A stretch of 64,000 nt of DNA from G965213525 sp965213525 (GTDB taxonomy: Bacteria > Actinomycetota > Acidimicrobiia > Acidimicrobiales > Poriferisodalaceae), in NCBI GenBank assembly GCA_965213525.1, contig OZ243889.1, forward strand, positions 186,001 to 250,000, in the 5' to 3' direction. Positions 30,483 to 39,054 of the stretch are shown here, in pieces (position 1 is the stretch's first letter; the number at the start of each line of letters is the position of its first letter). Made by a program: the position numbers and the translations under genes. The notes beneath the pieces were generated by a model. The model was not told the origin of the DNA. It was given only the letters and a program-made list of their open reading frames with translations, and did no database searches.

Positions 30483-32024
30483 ATGCGCGACATGGTCGAG
30501 ATCGTCCGCACCTACGGGACCGAGCGGGCCGATGCCCCGATGCTCACCCTCGGCGACCAGACCCGCACCTTCGGCCAGCAGCTGGCCCGAGCCGGCCAGG
30601 TGGCCAACGCCCTGGCAGAGGCGGGCGTCGGCGAAGGCGACCGGGTGGCCATCATCGACAAGAACGGCACGGAGTACTTCGACGTGCTCTTCGGCGGCTG
30701 GCTGCTCGGCGCGGTCACCGTGGCGGTCAACTGGCGCCTGGCCCCGCCCGAGATGGCGTACATCGTCAACGACGCCGGCGCCAAGGTGCTGGTGGTGCAC
30801 GCCGAGTTCGCCGACCAGCTGGCCAAGATGGAGCCCGAGCTGTCCTCGGTGGGCACGACCGTCGTGATCGGTGACCACGACACCCACCGGAGCTTCGAGG
30901 ACTGGATCGCCGAGCGGCCCACCGATGATCCCGGCGGTCCTCCGGCCCTCGACTCGGTGGCCATGCAGCTCTACACCTCGGGCACGACCGGGCTGCCCAA
31001 GGGCGCCCAGCTCACCCACGCCAACCTCGTCGCCCTGCTCGAGGCTGCGGTCCAGTGGGACATGGACCGCTCGTCGGTCAGCCTCACGGCAATGCCGCTG
31101 TACCACATCGGTGGGAGCGGCTGGGGCCTGTTCGGGTTGGCCAAGGGCGCCCACAACGTGTTGATGCGCGACATCGACCCGATGGCGATCCTCGGCCTGG
31201 TCGAACAGCACCGCATCACCCACGCCTTCCTCGTCCCGGCGGTGCTGCAGTTCCTGCTCATCGTCCCCGATGCGGGCACACGCGACCTCTCGTCGCTGCA
31301 GCTGATGCTCTACGGGGCGTCGCCGATCACCGAGGAGATCCTGGTCAAGTCGATGGAGCAGCTGGGATGTGACTTCGGTCAGCTCTACGGCCTCACCGAG
31401 ACCACCGGTGCGGTGACGATGCTCGAGCCGGCCGACCACGTCGCCGGCTCCGACCTGTTGCGCTCGGCCGGCAAGCCGCTGCCCGGGGTCGAGCTGCGCA
31501 TCGTCGACCCCGACAGCGGCGACGACCAGCCCGACGGCGAGGTGGGTGAGGTCTGGATCAAGAGCCCGACCAACATGGCCGGCTACTGGGGCCTCGCGGA
31601 GGAGACGGCCAAGAGCCTGCCCGGGGGCAACTGGTTCCGATCCGGTGACGCCGGCTACCTCCGTGACGGCTACCTCTACATCCACGACCGGGTGAAGGAC
31701 ATGATCATCTCGGGGGGCGAGAACGTCTACCCGGCCGAGGTCGAGAACGTGCTGATGGCCCATCCCGGCGTGTCCGACGTGGCCGTGATCGGCGTCCCCC
31801 ACGAGAAGTGGGGCGAGACGCCCAAGGCGGTGGTGGTGCGGGCCGAGGGCACCTCGGCCACAGCCGACGAGCTGATCGCCCACTGCCAGGAGCGCCTCGC
31901 CAAGTTCAAGTGCCCCACCTCGGCGGACTTCGTCGACGCCATCCCTCGCAACCCCTCGGGCAAGATGCTCAAGCGCGAGTTGCGCGAGCCCTACTGGAAG
32001 GGACGCGACCGCCGGGTCGGCTGA
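30483..32024 (+). CDS. Fatty-acid/steroid acyl-CoA synthetase (AMP-binding)
   Basis: A 513-residue ANL-superfamily ligase that activates a carboxylic acid to its CoA ester through an acyl-AMP. The P-loop is YTSGTTGLPKGAQLTH; GLTETTGAVT, WFRSGDAGYLRDGYLYIHDRVKDMI and the C-terminal Lys in NPSGKMLKRELR are all present. GGENVYPAEVENVL is typical of medium/long-chain and steroid acid ligases in actinobacteria. GGGAGG just before the ATG at 30483 decides the start over the ATG at 30429. It could feed acyl-CoA to the dehydrogenase, hydratase, SDR and thiolase in this window. Confidence 0.93.
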   Translation: MRDMVEIVRTYGTERADAPMLTLGDQTRTFGQQLARAGQVANALAEAGVGEGDRVAIIDKNGTEYFDVLFGGWLLGAVTVAVNWRLAPPEMAYIVNDAGAKVLVVHAEFADQLAKMEPELSSVGTTVVIGDHDTHRSFEDWIAERPTDDPGGPPALDSVAMQLYTSGTTGLPKGAQLTHANLVALLEAAVQWDMDRSSVSLTAMPLYHIGGSGWGLFGLAKGAHNVLMRDIDPMAILGLVEQHRITHAFLVPAVLQFLLIVPDAGTRDLSSLQLMLYGASPITEEILVKSMEQLGCDFGQLYGLTETTGAVTMLEPADHVAGSDLLRSAGKPLPGVELRIVDPDSGDDQPDGEVGEVWIKSPTNMAGYWGLAEETAKSLPGGNWFRSGDAGYLRDGYLYIHDRVKDMIISGGENVYPAEVENVLMAHPGVSDVAVIGVPHEKWGETPKAVVVRAEGTSATADELIAHCQERLAKFKCPTSADFVDAIPRNPSGKMLKRELREPYWKGRDRRVG

Positions 32025-32074
32025 TCCGGCAGCCCCGAGTGCCACGCCGGGGGGTGGCCTGGGAGACTCGGGGG

Positions 32075-34147
32075 GTGAGCAGGTTGAAGATCCTGGCGGC
32101 GTGCCTCGTGGCGGTGCTCGCCCTGGGGGCGTGCGACGACGGTGAGGAGAGCAGCGCTCCGGCGACCTCGGCGGCGTCGTCGGAGAGCCCGACGACCGTC
32201 GATGACGCCCCGGGAGGGGGCGACGAGGGCTCGCGCCCACCGAGGTCGGGGCCCGGCGCGAGAGAGGTCAGCGACGAGCTGGCGGAGGCACTGGCCGGGG
32301 CGCGCTTCGTCGAGGACGTCTCGGCGTGCCCGGCCCTGCGGGGGTCGGCGACCGATCACCTCTGTGGGTTCGTCACCGTGCCAGCCGACGAGGACGACCC
32401 CCTCTCGGGCGAGACCATGCGGATCGCCGTGGCCCGTCTGATCGGCGCCGACCCCGATGCCACGCCGGTGGTCTACCTCGAGGGCGGGCCAGGCGGTCAG
32501 GCGATCAACAGCCTCCCGTTCACGATCGGGCGGCTCTTCGAGCCCCTGCTCGCCGATCGCGACGTCATCGTCGTCGACCAGCGGGGTGTCGGCGGCTCCC
32601 AGCCGTCACTCGGCTGCGAGGCAGCCCGAGCCTATGGGGACGAACGGGCCGACGAGGACCTCGACGCGGCCGAGGAACGGGAGGTCGTGCTGGAAGCGGT
32701 GCGGCGCTGCGGCGAGGAGATCGCCGACGTCGGGGTCGAGGTCGAGTGGTTCGATTCGAAGGCGTCGGCGAACGATCTCGAGGCGGTCCGCAACGCCCTC
32801 GACGTCGACGAGTGGCACCTGTTCGGCGTCAGCTACGGCACGCGCCTCGGCCTGGAGGTCATGCGCCTGTGGCCCGACGGGGTGGCCTCGGCCGTCCTCG
32901 ATTCGGTGCTGGCACCCGACGCCGACCTCACCGCGACCGCCGGGCGCGGGTTCGTGGCCAGCTACGATGCCGTCGTCGAGCTGTGCGCGAGCCAGCCGGC
33001 GTGCGCCGACGAGGGCGACCTCGACGAGCGTCTCCGTGCCCAGGTCGCCCGCCTCGACGACGATCCCGTCATGGTCGAGGCCGTGAACGCGCTGACCGGT
33101 GAGACCACCGAGGTCCTCGCCGACGGGTCGGTGCTGCTCCAGGTCGTCTTCCAATCGCTCTACGACCCGGTCGGCTTCGGTGACCTCCCCGAGCTCGCAG
33201 ACGATCTCGAAGCCGGCAGCACCGATGCGCTCGAGGTCTACGTGTCGACCGCAGAGACCAACGCCGACTTCGTCTCGGTGGGCATGAACCTGGTGGTCTC
33301 GTGCCGAGAGCAGGTGCTGGTGTCCGATCCGGCGGCGGTGGACGCCGCCCGCATCGATGACCAACGCCTTGCCCGTGAGTTCGAGACGACCAACACCGGG
33401 GCCCTGTCGTTCGAGGCGTGCGAGCAGCTCGGCGTGGACGACCCCGCTCCAGGTGCCGGCGAGCCGGTCGAGTCGGCGATCCCGACGTTGCTGCTGGCCG
33501 GGGAGTACGACCCCGTCACGCCGGTCTCGTTCGCCGAGCAGGCCGCCGCCGGCCTCACCGACGCCCGGCTCGTGGTCGCCCCGCTCGCCCATGCGGTGAG
33601 CACCGACCCGTGCGTGATGCAGGTGGTGCGGGACTTCCTCGACGATCCTGGGGCCGAGGTCGATCCCTGCGTGGACGATCTGCAGGCGCCCGAGCTGGTC
33701 ACGTCCGCCGAGGTGCCGGTCGGCCCGCTGACCGAGATCGACGCCGAGCTGCCGGCGCTGGACCTCCGGGTACGGGCCGAGGTCCCCGAAGCGTGGAGCG
33801 ACGCCGGCTCAGGCCTGGACTTCGCCCGGGGACGGGGCCTGCTCGACCCGGCCACGCTGTCGGTCGTGGGCGGACCCGACGTAGTCCTCACCTCCATCAC
33901 GTCGTTCCTGGAACAGACCAACGACGAAGAGCTCGTCGACATCGGCGACATCGAGGTCGACGGGCGGACGTGGCAGCGCAGCGAGCTCGACCTCGGCCGC
34001 GGATGGATCGACGTGTTCCAGCGGCCCGCGGGTGATGGTGGTCCGGCGCTCATCGTGGTGCTGGGCTCGGGCGAGGCCGAGCGCGACCGCCTCGTCCAAG
34101 AGGTCGCGGTGCCGGCGATGGCATCACTGGTGGTCGAGCCGCTCTAG
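32075..34147 (+). CDS. Secreted alpha/beta hydrolase lipoprotein, tripeptidyl-aminopeptidase (TAP)-like
   Basis: A 690-residue exported hydrolase. The signal peptide ends in a lipobox ALGAC, followed by a Ser/Thr/Pro spacer. The hydrolase domain has VVYLEGGPGGQAI, VIVVDQRGVGGSQPSL, LFGVSYGTRLGLEVM (nucleophilic Ser), GEYDPVTPVSFAEQ (Asp) and VAPLAHAVSTDPC (His), the order of proline iminopeptidase/SlpD-type TAP proteases. About 150 extra residues after the catalytic His form an acidic beta-rich domain unique to this protein. The GTG at 32075 is six bases after GAGACT. It probably removes N-terminal peptides outside the cell. Confidence 0.88.
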   Translation: MSRLKILAACLVAVLALGACDDGEESSAPATSAASSESPTTVDDAPGGGDEGSRPPRSGPGAREVSDELAEALAGARFVEDVSACPALRGSATDHLCGFVTVPADEDDPLSGETMRIAVARLIGADPDATPVVYLEGGPGGQAINSLPFTIGRLFEPLLADRDVIVVDQRGVGGSQPSLGCEAARAYGDERADEDLDAAEEREVVLEAVRRCGEEIADVGVEVEWFDSKASANDLEAVRNALDVDEWHLFGVSYGTRLGLEVMRLWPDGVASAVLDSVLAPDADLTATAGRGFVASYDAVVELCASQPACADEGDLDERLRAQVARLDDDPVMVEAVNALTGETTEVLADGSVLLQVVFQSLYDPVGFGDLPELADDLEAGSTDALEVYVSTAETNADFVSVGMNLVVSCREQVLVSDPAAVDAARIDDQRLAREFETTNTGALSFEACEQLGVDDPAPGAGEPVESAIPTLLLAGEYDPVTPVSFAEQAAAGLTDARLVVAPLAHAVSTDPCVMQVVRDFLDDPGAEVDPCVDDLQAPELVTSAEVPVGPLTEIDAELPALDLRVRAEVPEAWSDAGSGLDFARGRGLLDPATLSVVGGPDVVLTSITSFLEQTNDEELVDIGDIEVDGRTWQRSELDLGRGWIDVFQRPAGDGGPALIVVLGSGEAERDRLVQEVAVPAMASLVVEPL

Positions 34148-34329
34148 TGGTGTGTCACCGGATCGGTGGCGGGGCCATGACGGGTGTCGCCGCCGCTCGC
34201 AGTGGCCTCCTCAGACGACCGCGGGCCGGTCCGCGGGTTCTTGCGGAGCCAGGCGGGGCCTGACGCCGCCGACATCCGCAACTTCGGCCGGTGGGTGCAG
34301 ATGAGGCCGCCCAGCGGGACTCGCAGCGC
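34148..34329. other. Convergent spacer with hairpin
   Basis: Spacer between two convergent genes. CCGCGG at 34219-34224 and 34231-34236 could pair with a six-base loop. No T-run and no convincing coding sequence are present. Confidence 0.35.
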
Positions 34330-34812
34330 TCAGGCGGCGCCGGTCTCGGGCAGCACCGACCGCTCGCCCCGGCTGCGCGCCTCGAGGTGGGCACGCAGCG
34401 CCTCGGGCTGGGCCTGGCGGATCCGGTCCGCGGTCGCTGCGATCTCGATGTGGTCGCCGAAGCGACGCTCCCAGGGATGCAGCAGCCGGTCGCCGCCGTA
34501 GCGGGGGATCATGTGGGCGTGGAAGTGGAACTGAGATTGGTCAGCCGCCCGCCCCGAGTTGTGCAGCAGGTTCAACCCGGCGACCTGCAGCGCGGGAACC
34601 ACCAGCACCGCCACCTCGCGAGCGGCCACGGCGACCGCGGCGATCGTCTCGTCGTCGATGTCGGTGAGGTCGACCACGTGGCGCTTGGGCACGACGAGGC
34701 AGTGTCCGGGGGTCATGGGCAACAGGTCCATGAACACCACGGCGGCTGCGGTCTCGTGGACGTGGTGGGCGGGCGAGGTGCCCTCGACGATGGCGCAGAA
34801 GGTGCAGCCCAC
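34330..34812 (-). CDS. HIT-family nucleotide hydrolase
   Basis: A 160-residue histidine-triad protein. CTFCAIV with the N-terminal zinc-type Cys pair, HVHETAAAVVFMDLLPMTPGHCLVVPKRHV, NLLHNSGRAADQSQFHFHAHMIPRY with the HxHxH motif. Such proteins hydrolyse phosphoramidates or AMP/ADP conjugates. The C-terminal 40 residues (RIRQAQPEALRAHLEARSRGE) form a helix typical of actinobacterial members. The GTG at 34812 is eight bases after TACCCT. Confidence 0.93.
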   Translation of the reverse strand: MGCTFCAIVEGTSPAHHVHETAAAVVFMDLLPMTPGHCLVVPKRHVVDLTDIDDETIAAVAVAAREVAVLVVPALQVAGLNLLHNSGRAADQSQFHFHAHMIPRYGGDRLLHPWERRFGDHIEIAATADRIRQAQPEALRAHLEARSRGERSVLPETGAA

Positions 34813-34820
34813 GCCCGGCG

Positions 34821-34826
34821 AGGGTA
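34821..34826 (-). promoter_or_regulatory. -10 box TACCCT, leaderless start of HIT protein
   Basis: TACCCT on the minus strand, eight bases before the GTG at 34812. Confidence 0.5.
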
Positions 34827-35006
34827 CCGGCGCCGACCGGAGCCACTCCCCGGACGACCGACGGGGCCGTCCTGGCAGGGCCCCCGACCTCGATCAGGCG
34901 TCGACCCGGCCGGCCGTCCTGTCGGGGGGCCCGCCTCGAGCCCCGGTCCGCTGGCGCGGCGGGCCACCGGGCACCACCATGACGGGCGAGCTCGAGGAGG
35001 GTGACC

Positions 35007-36053
35007 ATGCGCATCGCCATGCCGCTGAACTACGCCGGTGACTTCGACGAGGCCGTCGAGGACGTCGTGGCCCTCGAAGCCGTCGGACTTGAGCGGGTGT
35101 GGGTGGCCGAGGCCTACGGCTTCGACGCCGTGAGCCTCATGGGGTACCTGGCCGCGCGGACCGAACGGGTGGAGATCGCGTCGGGGATCCTGCCGATCTA
35201 CACCCGCACGCCCACGCTGTTGGCCATGACCGCTGCCGGCATCGACGCCCTGTCCGGCGGCCGGTGCGTGCTCGGCCTCGGCGCGTCGGGACCCCAGGTC
35301 ATCGAGGGGTTCCACGGCGTGGCCTACGACGCCCCGATCGGGCGGACCAGAGAGATCATCGACATCTGCCGCCAGGTCTGGCGGCGTGAGCGCGTCGAGC
35401 ACGACGGACGCCACTACCAGCTGCCGCTCCCCGAAGGTCAGGGCACCGGGCTCGGCAAGTCGCTCAAGATGATCACCCGGCCCGAGCGCCAGGCCATCCC
35501 GATCGTCATCGCTGCGCTGGGGGACAAGAACGTCGAGATGACTGCGGAGTCCGCCGACGGGTGGCTGCCCATCTTCTTCTGGCCGGAGAAGGCCAAGACC
35601 GTCTGGGGCGACGTGCTCGACGCCGGGGCCGCCCGCCGTGACGAGTCGCTCGGCCCGTTGGACATCGTCGCCGGCGGCCCACTGGCGATCGGCGAGGGCG
35701 TCGAGCACCTGCGCGAGCGCAACCGGCCCATGGCCGCGCTGTACGTGGGGGGCATGGGCGCCAAGGGTCGCAACTTCTACAACACCTTGTTCCAGCGCTA
35801 CGGCTACGAGGCCGAGGCCGAGCGCATCCAGGAGCTGTACCTCTCGGGCGACAAGGACGCGGCCGCCGCCCTCCTGCCCGATGAGTTCTTGGCGTCGACG
35901 TCGCTCATCGGCACGGAGGGCTATGTGAAGGACCGCCTGGCCGCCTACGCCGATGCCGGGGTCACGACCCTGAACGTCAATCCGCTGGCCAGCACCCGCG
36001 ACGAACGGGTGGCCATGGTCGGGCGTCTCCGGGAGCTGGTGGACTCGCTGTAG
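35007..36053 (+). CDS. LLM-class F420-dependent oxidoreductase
   Basis: A 348-residue luciferase-like barrel with MPLNYAGDFDEAVEDVVALE, VAEAYGFDAVSLMGYLAA, VEIASGILPIYTRTPTLLAMTAAGID and GGRCVLGLGASGPQVIEGFHG. The pattern fits the F420-dependent group close to methylene-H4MPT reductase-like proteins. AGGAGG six bases before the ATG at 35007 decides the start over the GTG at 35001. Different subfamily from the two LLM proteins near 10-12.8 kb. It stands alone between a divergent HIT gene and the convergent flavoprotein. Substrate unknown. Confidence 0.9.
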   Translation: MRIAMPLNYAGDFDEAVEDVVALEAVGLERVWVAEAYGFDAVSLMGYLAARTERVEIASGILPIYTRTPTLLAMTAAGIDALSGGRCVLGLGASGPQVIEGFHGVAYDAPIGRTREIIDICRQVWRRERVEHDGRHYQLPLPEGQGTGLGKSLKMITRPERQAIPIVIAALGDKNVEMTAESADGWLPIFFWPEKAKTVWGDVLDAGAARRDESLGPLDIVAGGPLAIGEGVEHLRERNRPMAALYVGGMGAKGRNFYNTLFQRYGYEAEAERIQELYLSGDKDAAAALLPDEFLASTSLIGTEGYVKDRLAAYADAGVTTLNVNPLASTRDERVAMVGRLRELVDSL

Positions 36054-36079
36054 CGGCTGTGGCGGCCGGCGCCGAGGCC

Positions 36080-37345
36080 TCAGACCGGTGCGCGCTCCGA
36101 GCGCGGTGCGGCCCGACCGCGAGGCGGTGTCGAGGCGAGTGCCCGGGGCCACCGGCGCGGCGTGAGGAGCACGCCCCGGGGGATCTCTTCGAACATCCAC
36201 CGGGTGACGTGGCGGCGGGTCCAGTCGTTGGCGTCGACGATGCGCAGGCCGAGCTCGGCCCGGCGTCGGCCATCGAGGGCGCCGACGCACCACTGCGCCA
36301 CCCGATGGTCGGCCGCGAGTGACCGGAGCACCCCTCGGCGGTACCGCTCGGCGATCTCGACCGGGCGTCCGCCCGCGAGGATCGACTCGGCCGCCAGGAC
36401 CCCGGTGCGCAGGGCCTGGGCGATGCCCTCCCCCGTGACCGGGTCAGGGGCCCGGGCAGCGTCGCCGGCGAACAGCACCCGCCCGTGGTGCAGCTGCGTG
36501 GCGCGCACCCCGGCCGGGATCGGCCAGGCGCGGACAGGACCGAGGTCGCGGAGATCTCCGAGGGCGGCTCGGACGGCGGGACGCTCTGCGAGGCCCTCCA
36601 TCGCCCGGGCCATCGCGTTGCCGTCGAGACGCCCCCGGCGTCGGGTGACCACGCCGAGGTTCACCTGGCCGTGCGGCAGAGGGAACGACCACGCGTACCC
36701 GGGCAGCAGGTCGGGCTCGAACCACACCCACTGGCGACGGGCCCCGGTCGCCTCGGACCGTGCGTAGCGACGCAGGGCGTGCATCTCGCCCCGGTACCCC
36801 TCAGGTGCCGCACCGACGAGTCGGCGCACCGGTGACCACATGCCGTCGGCGGCCACCACGTGCGCAGCCTCGAGCGCCACCGGTCCGGTGGGAGATCTGA
36901 CGCCCACCGTCACCCCCCGGGAGTGCGAGCGCACCGAGGTGACCCGGCACCCCTCCCGCACCTCGGCCCCGGCGCGGACCGCCAACCCGACGAGGGCCGC
37001 ATCGAGGTCGGCCCGCTGGGCGACCACCGAGCGGGCCCGGCTCCCGGTCAGGGGCAGCTCGATCCGTCGGCCGCTCGGGGCGACGACCACGACGTCGTCG
37101 ACGACGGTCCAGGACCTGACCGTCGACGGGTCGAGGCCCAGCCCCTCGAGCTCGTCGAGGGCGGCGGTGGTGAGCCCGTCGCCACAGCACTTGTCCCGTC
37201 CGACGGCGGCCCGGTCGACCACGACCACCTGCGCCCCGGCCCCAGCAGCGGTGATGGCCGCCGCCGATCCGGCCGGCCCGGCGCCGACGACCACGACGTC
37301 GACAGCGCCGACGGCGCCGACGGGCGCAGAGGGTGCGTCGGGCAC
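36080..37345 (-). CDS. Geranylgeranyl-reductase-family FAD flavoprotein
   Basis: A 421-residue flavoprotein. DVVVVGAGPAGSAAAITAAGAG binds FAD; GRDKCCGDGLTTAALDELEGLG is the substrate-side motif of the geranylgeranyl reductase family; VLFAGDAARAPDPVTGEGIAQALRTG completes the FAD site. Members reduce isoprenoid double bonds, for instance in menaquinone side chains or archaeal-type lipids; in actinobacteria menaquinone saturation is likely. The GTG at 37345 is seven bases after TACCGT and is preferred over the GTG at 37354, which lies inside that box. Confidence 0.88.
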   Translation of the reverse strand: MPDAPSAPVGAVGAVDVVVVGAGPAGSAAAITAAGAGAQVVVVDRAAVGRDKCCGDGLTTAALDELEGLGLDPSTVRSWTVVDDVVVVAPSGRRIELPLTGSRARSVVAQRADLDAALVGLAVRAGAEVREGCRVTSVRSHSRGVTVGVRSPTGPVALEAAHVVAADGMWSPVRRLVGAAPEGYRGEMHALRRYARSEATGARRQWVWFEPDLLPGYAWSFPLPHGQVNLGVVTRRRGRLDGNAMARAMEGLAERPAVRAALGDLRDLGPVRAWPIPAGVRATQLHHGRVLFAGDAARAPDPVTGEGIAQALRTGVLAAESILAGGRPVEIAERYRRGVLRSLAADHRVAQWCVGALDGRRRAELGLRIVDANDWTRRHVTRWMFEEIPRGVLLTPRRWPRALASTPPRGRAAPRSERAPV

Positions 37346-37352
37346 CGGGACC

Positions 37353-37358
37353 ACGGTA
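37353..37358 (-). promoter_or_regulatory. -10 box TACCGT, leaderless start of flavoprotein
   Basis: TACCGT on the minus strand, seven bases before the GTG at 37345. Confidence 0.5.
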
Positions 37359-37372
37359 CCGACGCCGGCGCC

Positions 37373-39013
37373 TCAGCCGGTGGTGACCGACGACGGCCGG
37401 CGGGCGCCCCGGGGCACCACCACCGTGGCTCGCACCTCGGTGCCGGTGGTGACGTCGAGGGCGTCGATCAGCACGTGCAGCTGACCGATCGCCTGGTCGG
37501 GCCCGAGGTCGAGCTCGACCCAGCCACGACGGTCGGCCAGGACGACCAACAGATCCTCAGAGGACAACGCGACGGCGGCCAGCGCGGCGCGCGTGGCGCT
37601 GGTGACGGTCGTGGTGACCGACGGGGTGACCAGCTCGACGGCGACGGCCTCACCCGAGCCGTCGCGCAGTTGATCGATGACCCCGCTGTGCAGGTCACCG
37701 CTCACCACCAGGGGCGACGGGGCCTTTGCCAGAGCGTCATCGAGACGGCCACGAGCGGCCGGGTAGCCATCCCACTGGTCGTCGTTCAACACCACCGTGT
37801 CCCCGAGGGCGACCGTCAGATCGCCGACCATGACCTGGGAGGCGACCAGCTGCCAGCGGGCGGACGAACCCTCCAGCTGCCGGCGGAGGTCGTCCTCGCG
37901 GACCGGGCCGAGCATCGTGCGCGCCGCCTCGTCCATCTCGGGGGTGGCGCGTCGAGCCCCGAGGAGCGCAGGTGCCCCGGCGCGGGGCGAGCGGTGGGGG
38001 CGGACGTCGAGCAGGACCACGTCACAACCACCGCCGAGGGACACCAGCCGGTGCAGGTCGGTCCGGGGCTCGAGGCCCCCCCGCACGGGATGGTGCTCGA
38101 GGAAGGCCCTCTCGGCGATGTCGCGAGCGGGGTGGTCGGGCCCCCATCCGTTGGCCACGTCGTTGTCGTCACGGGTGGCGATCCAGGGATGCGCGGCCCG
38201 ACAGGCTGCGAGGTCGACATCACCGAGGGCGCGGGCGTGACGGCGCCGGTACCCGTCGAGGTCGTCGGGCGCCGGCTCGTCGAAGGGCCGCCACCCCCCG
38301 CCCCCGCCGCCGGCGTAGATCGTGTCGCCCAACATGACCACGGCATCTAGGTCGCGCCCGGCCAGCTCACGGTGCACGGTGAAGGGCCCGTCCTGGAACC
38401 GCTGGCACGACGCGACCGCCACGATCGCCTCATCCCGGGCAGGGTCAGGGAGCCGGGTACGTCCGACGATCGAACGTCGCGCACCGTCGGCGGCGGCGAA
38501 GCCGTAGAACAGCGTGCCGACCTCGTCGAGCCCGTCGACGTCGACGTGCACCGCCCCGGCCGACGCCGTGCCGGTGCGCACACGACCCTCGGCGACCACG
38601 TCGCCCAGCTCGGGGTCACGGGCCAGCTGCCAACTGATCTCGACGTCTCCGCCGCCGGGCGGACCCCCCCCGGCTCCCTTGGTGCTGGCGGGCGGGGCGC
38701 AGCTCGTCGGGTCACAGGTCAGCCGGGTCCACAGGGTGATGCCGCCAGGTCGGGGATCGCCGCTGGCCACTCCGAGGGCGAAGGGCTCCTCGGCTGGTCG
38801 CGGCGCCCACGCCGGCGCGGTGGCGGGCCCTTCGCCGATCGACGTCGGCGCGTCCCCATCGATCGTCGGCGGCACCGCGTTCGATGCGCGAGCGGTGGTG
38901 GTCGTGGCGAGCGGCGCCACGTCGCGCCGTGGGTCCGAGCAGCCGACGGCGACGCCGACCGCGGCCGCCAGGCCGGTCAGGAACGTCCGACGGTCGACCC
39001 GCCCGTGCTCCAC
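37373..39013 (-). CDS. PhoD-like alkaline phosphatase, Tat-exported
   Basis: A 546-residue phosphodiesterase/phosphatase of the PhoD type. The N-terminus DRRTFLTGLAAAVGVAVGC is a twin-arginine signal with a lipobox-like end. A Thr/Ala-rich stretch is followed by FALGVASGDPRPGGITLWTRL, the usual start of the PhoD N-terminal domain; the metal-centre residues lie in VASCQRFQDG, VMLGDTIYAGGGGGG, TRDDNDVANGWG and VVSGDLHSGV. The family hydrolyses phosphodiesters outside the cell with Fe/Ca. The short Gly-rich loop GGGGGGW after GDTIYA is unusual. It is followed by the flavoprotein gene. Confidence 0.88.
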   Translation of the reverse strand: MEHGRVDRRTFLTGLAAAVGVAVGCSDPRRDVAPLATTTTARASNAVPPTIDGDAPTSIGEGPATAPAWAPRPAEEPFALGVASGDPRPGGITLWTRLTCDPTSCAPPASTKGAGGGPPGGGDVEISWQLARDPELGDVVAEGRVRTGTASAGAVHVDVDGLDEVGTLFYGFAAADGARRSIVGRTRLPDPARDEAIVAVASCQRFQDGPFTVHRELAGRDLDAVVMLGDTIYAGGGGGGWRPFDEPAPDDLDGYRRRHARALGDVDLAACRAAHPWIATRDDNDVANGWGPDHPARDIAERAFLEHHPVRGGLEPRTDLHRLVSLGGGCDVVLLDVRPHRSPRAGAPALLGARRATPEMDEAARTMLGPVREDDLRRQLEGSSARWQLVASQVMVGDLTVALGDTVVLNDDQWDGYPAARGRLDDALAKAPSPLVVSGDLHSGVIDQLRDGSGEAVAVELVTPSVTTTVTSATRAALAAVALSSEDLLVVLADRRGWVELDLGPDQAIGQLHVLIDALDVTTGTEVRATVVVPRGARRPSSVTTG

Positions 39014-39054
39014 CGGTCGTGTCGCACGGGCGGGACGCCGCTCCTCTCGACGGG

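Noticed and set aside
34184..34329. Possible short gene in the convergent spacer
   Set aside because: The frame runs into the HIT gene antisense, and has no start signal or recognisable domain.
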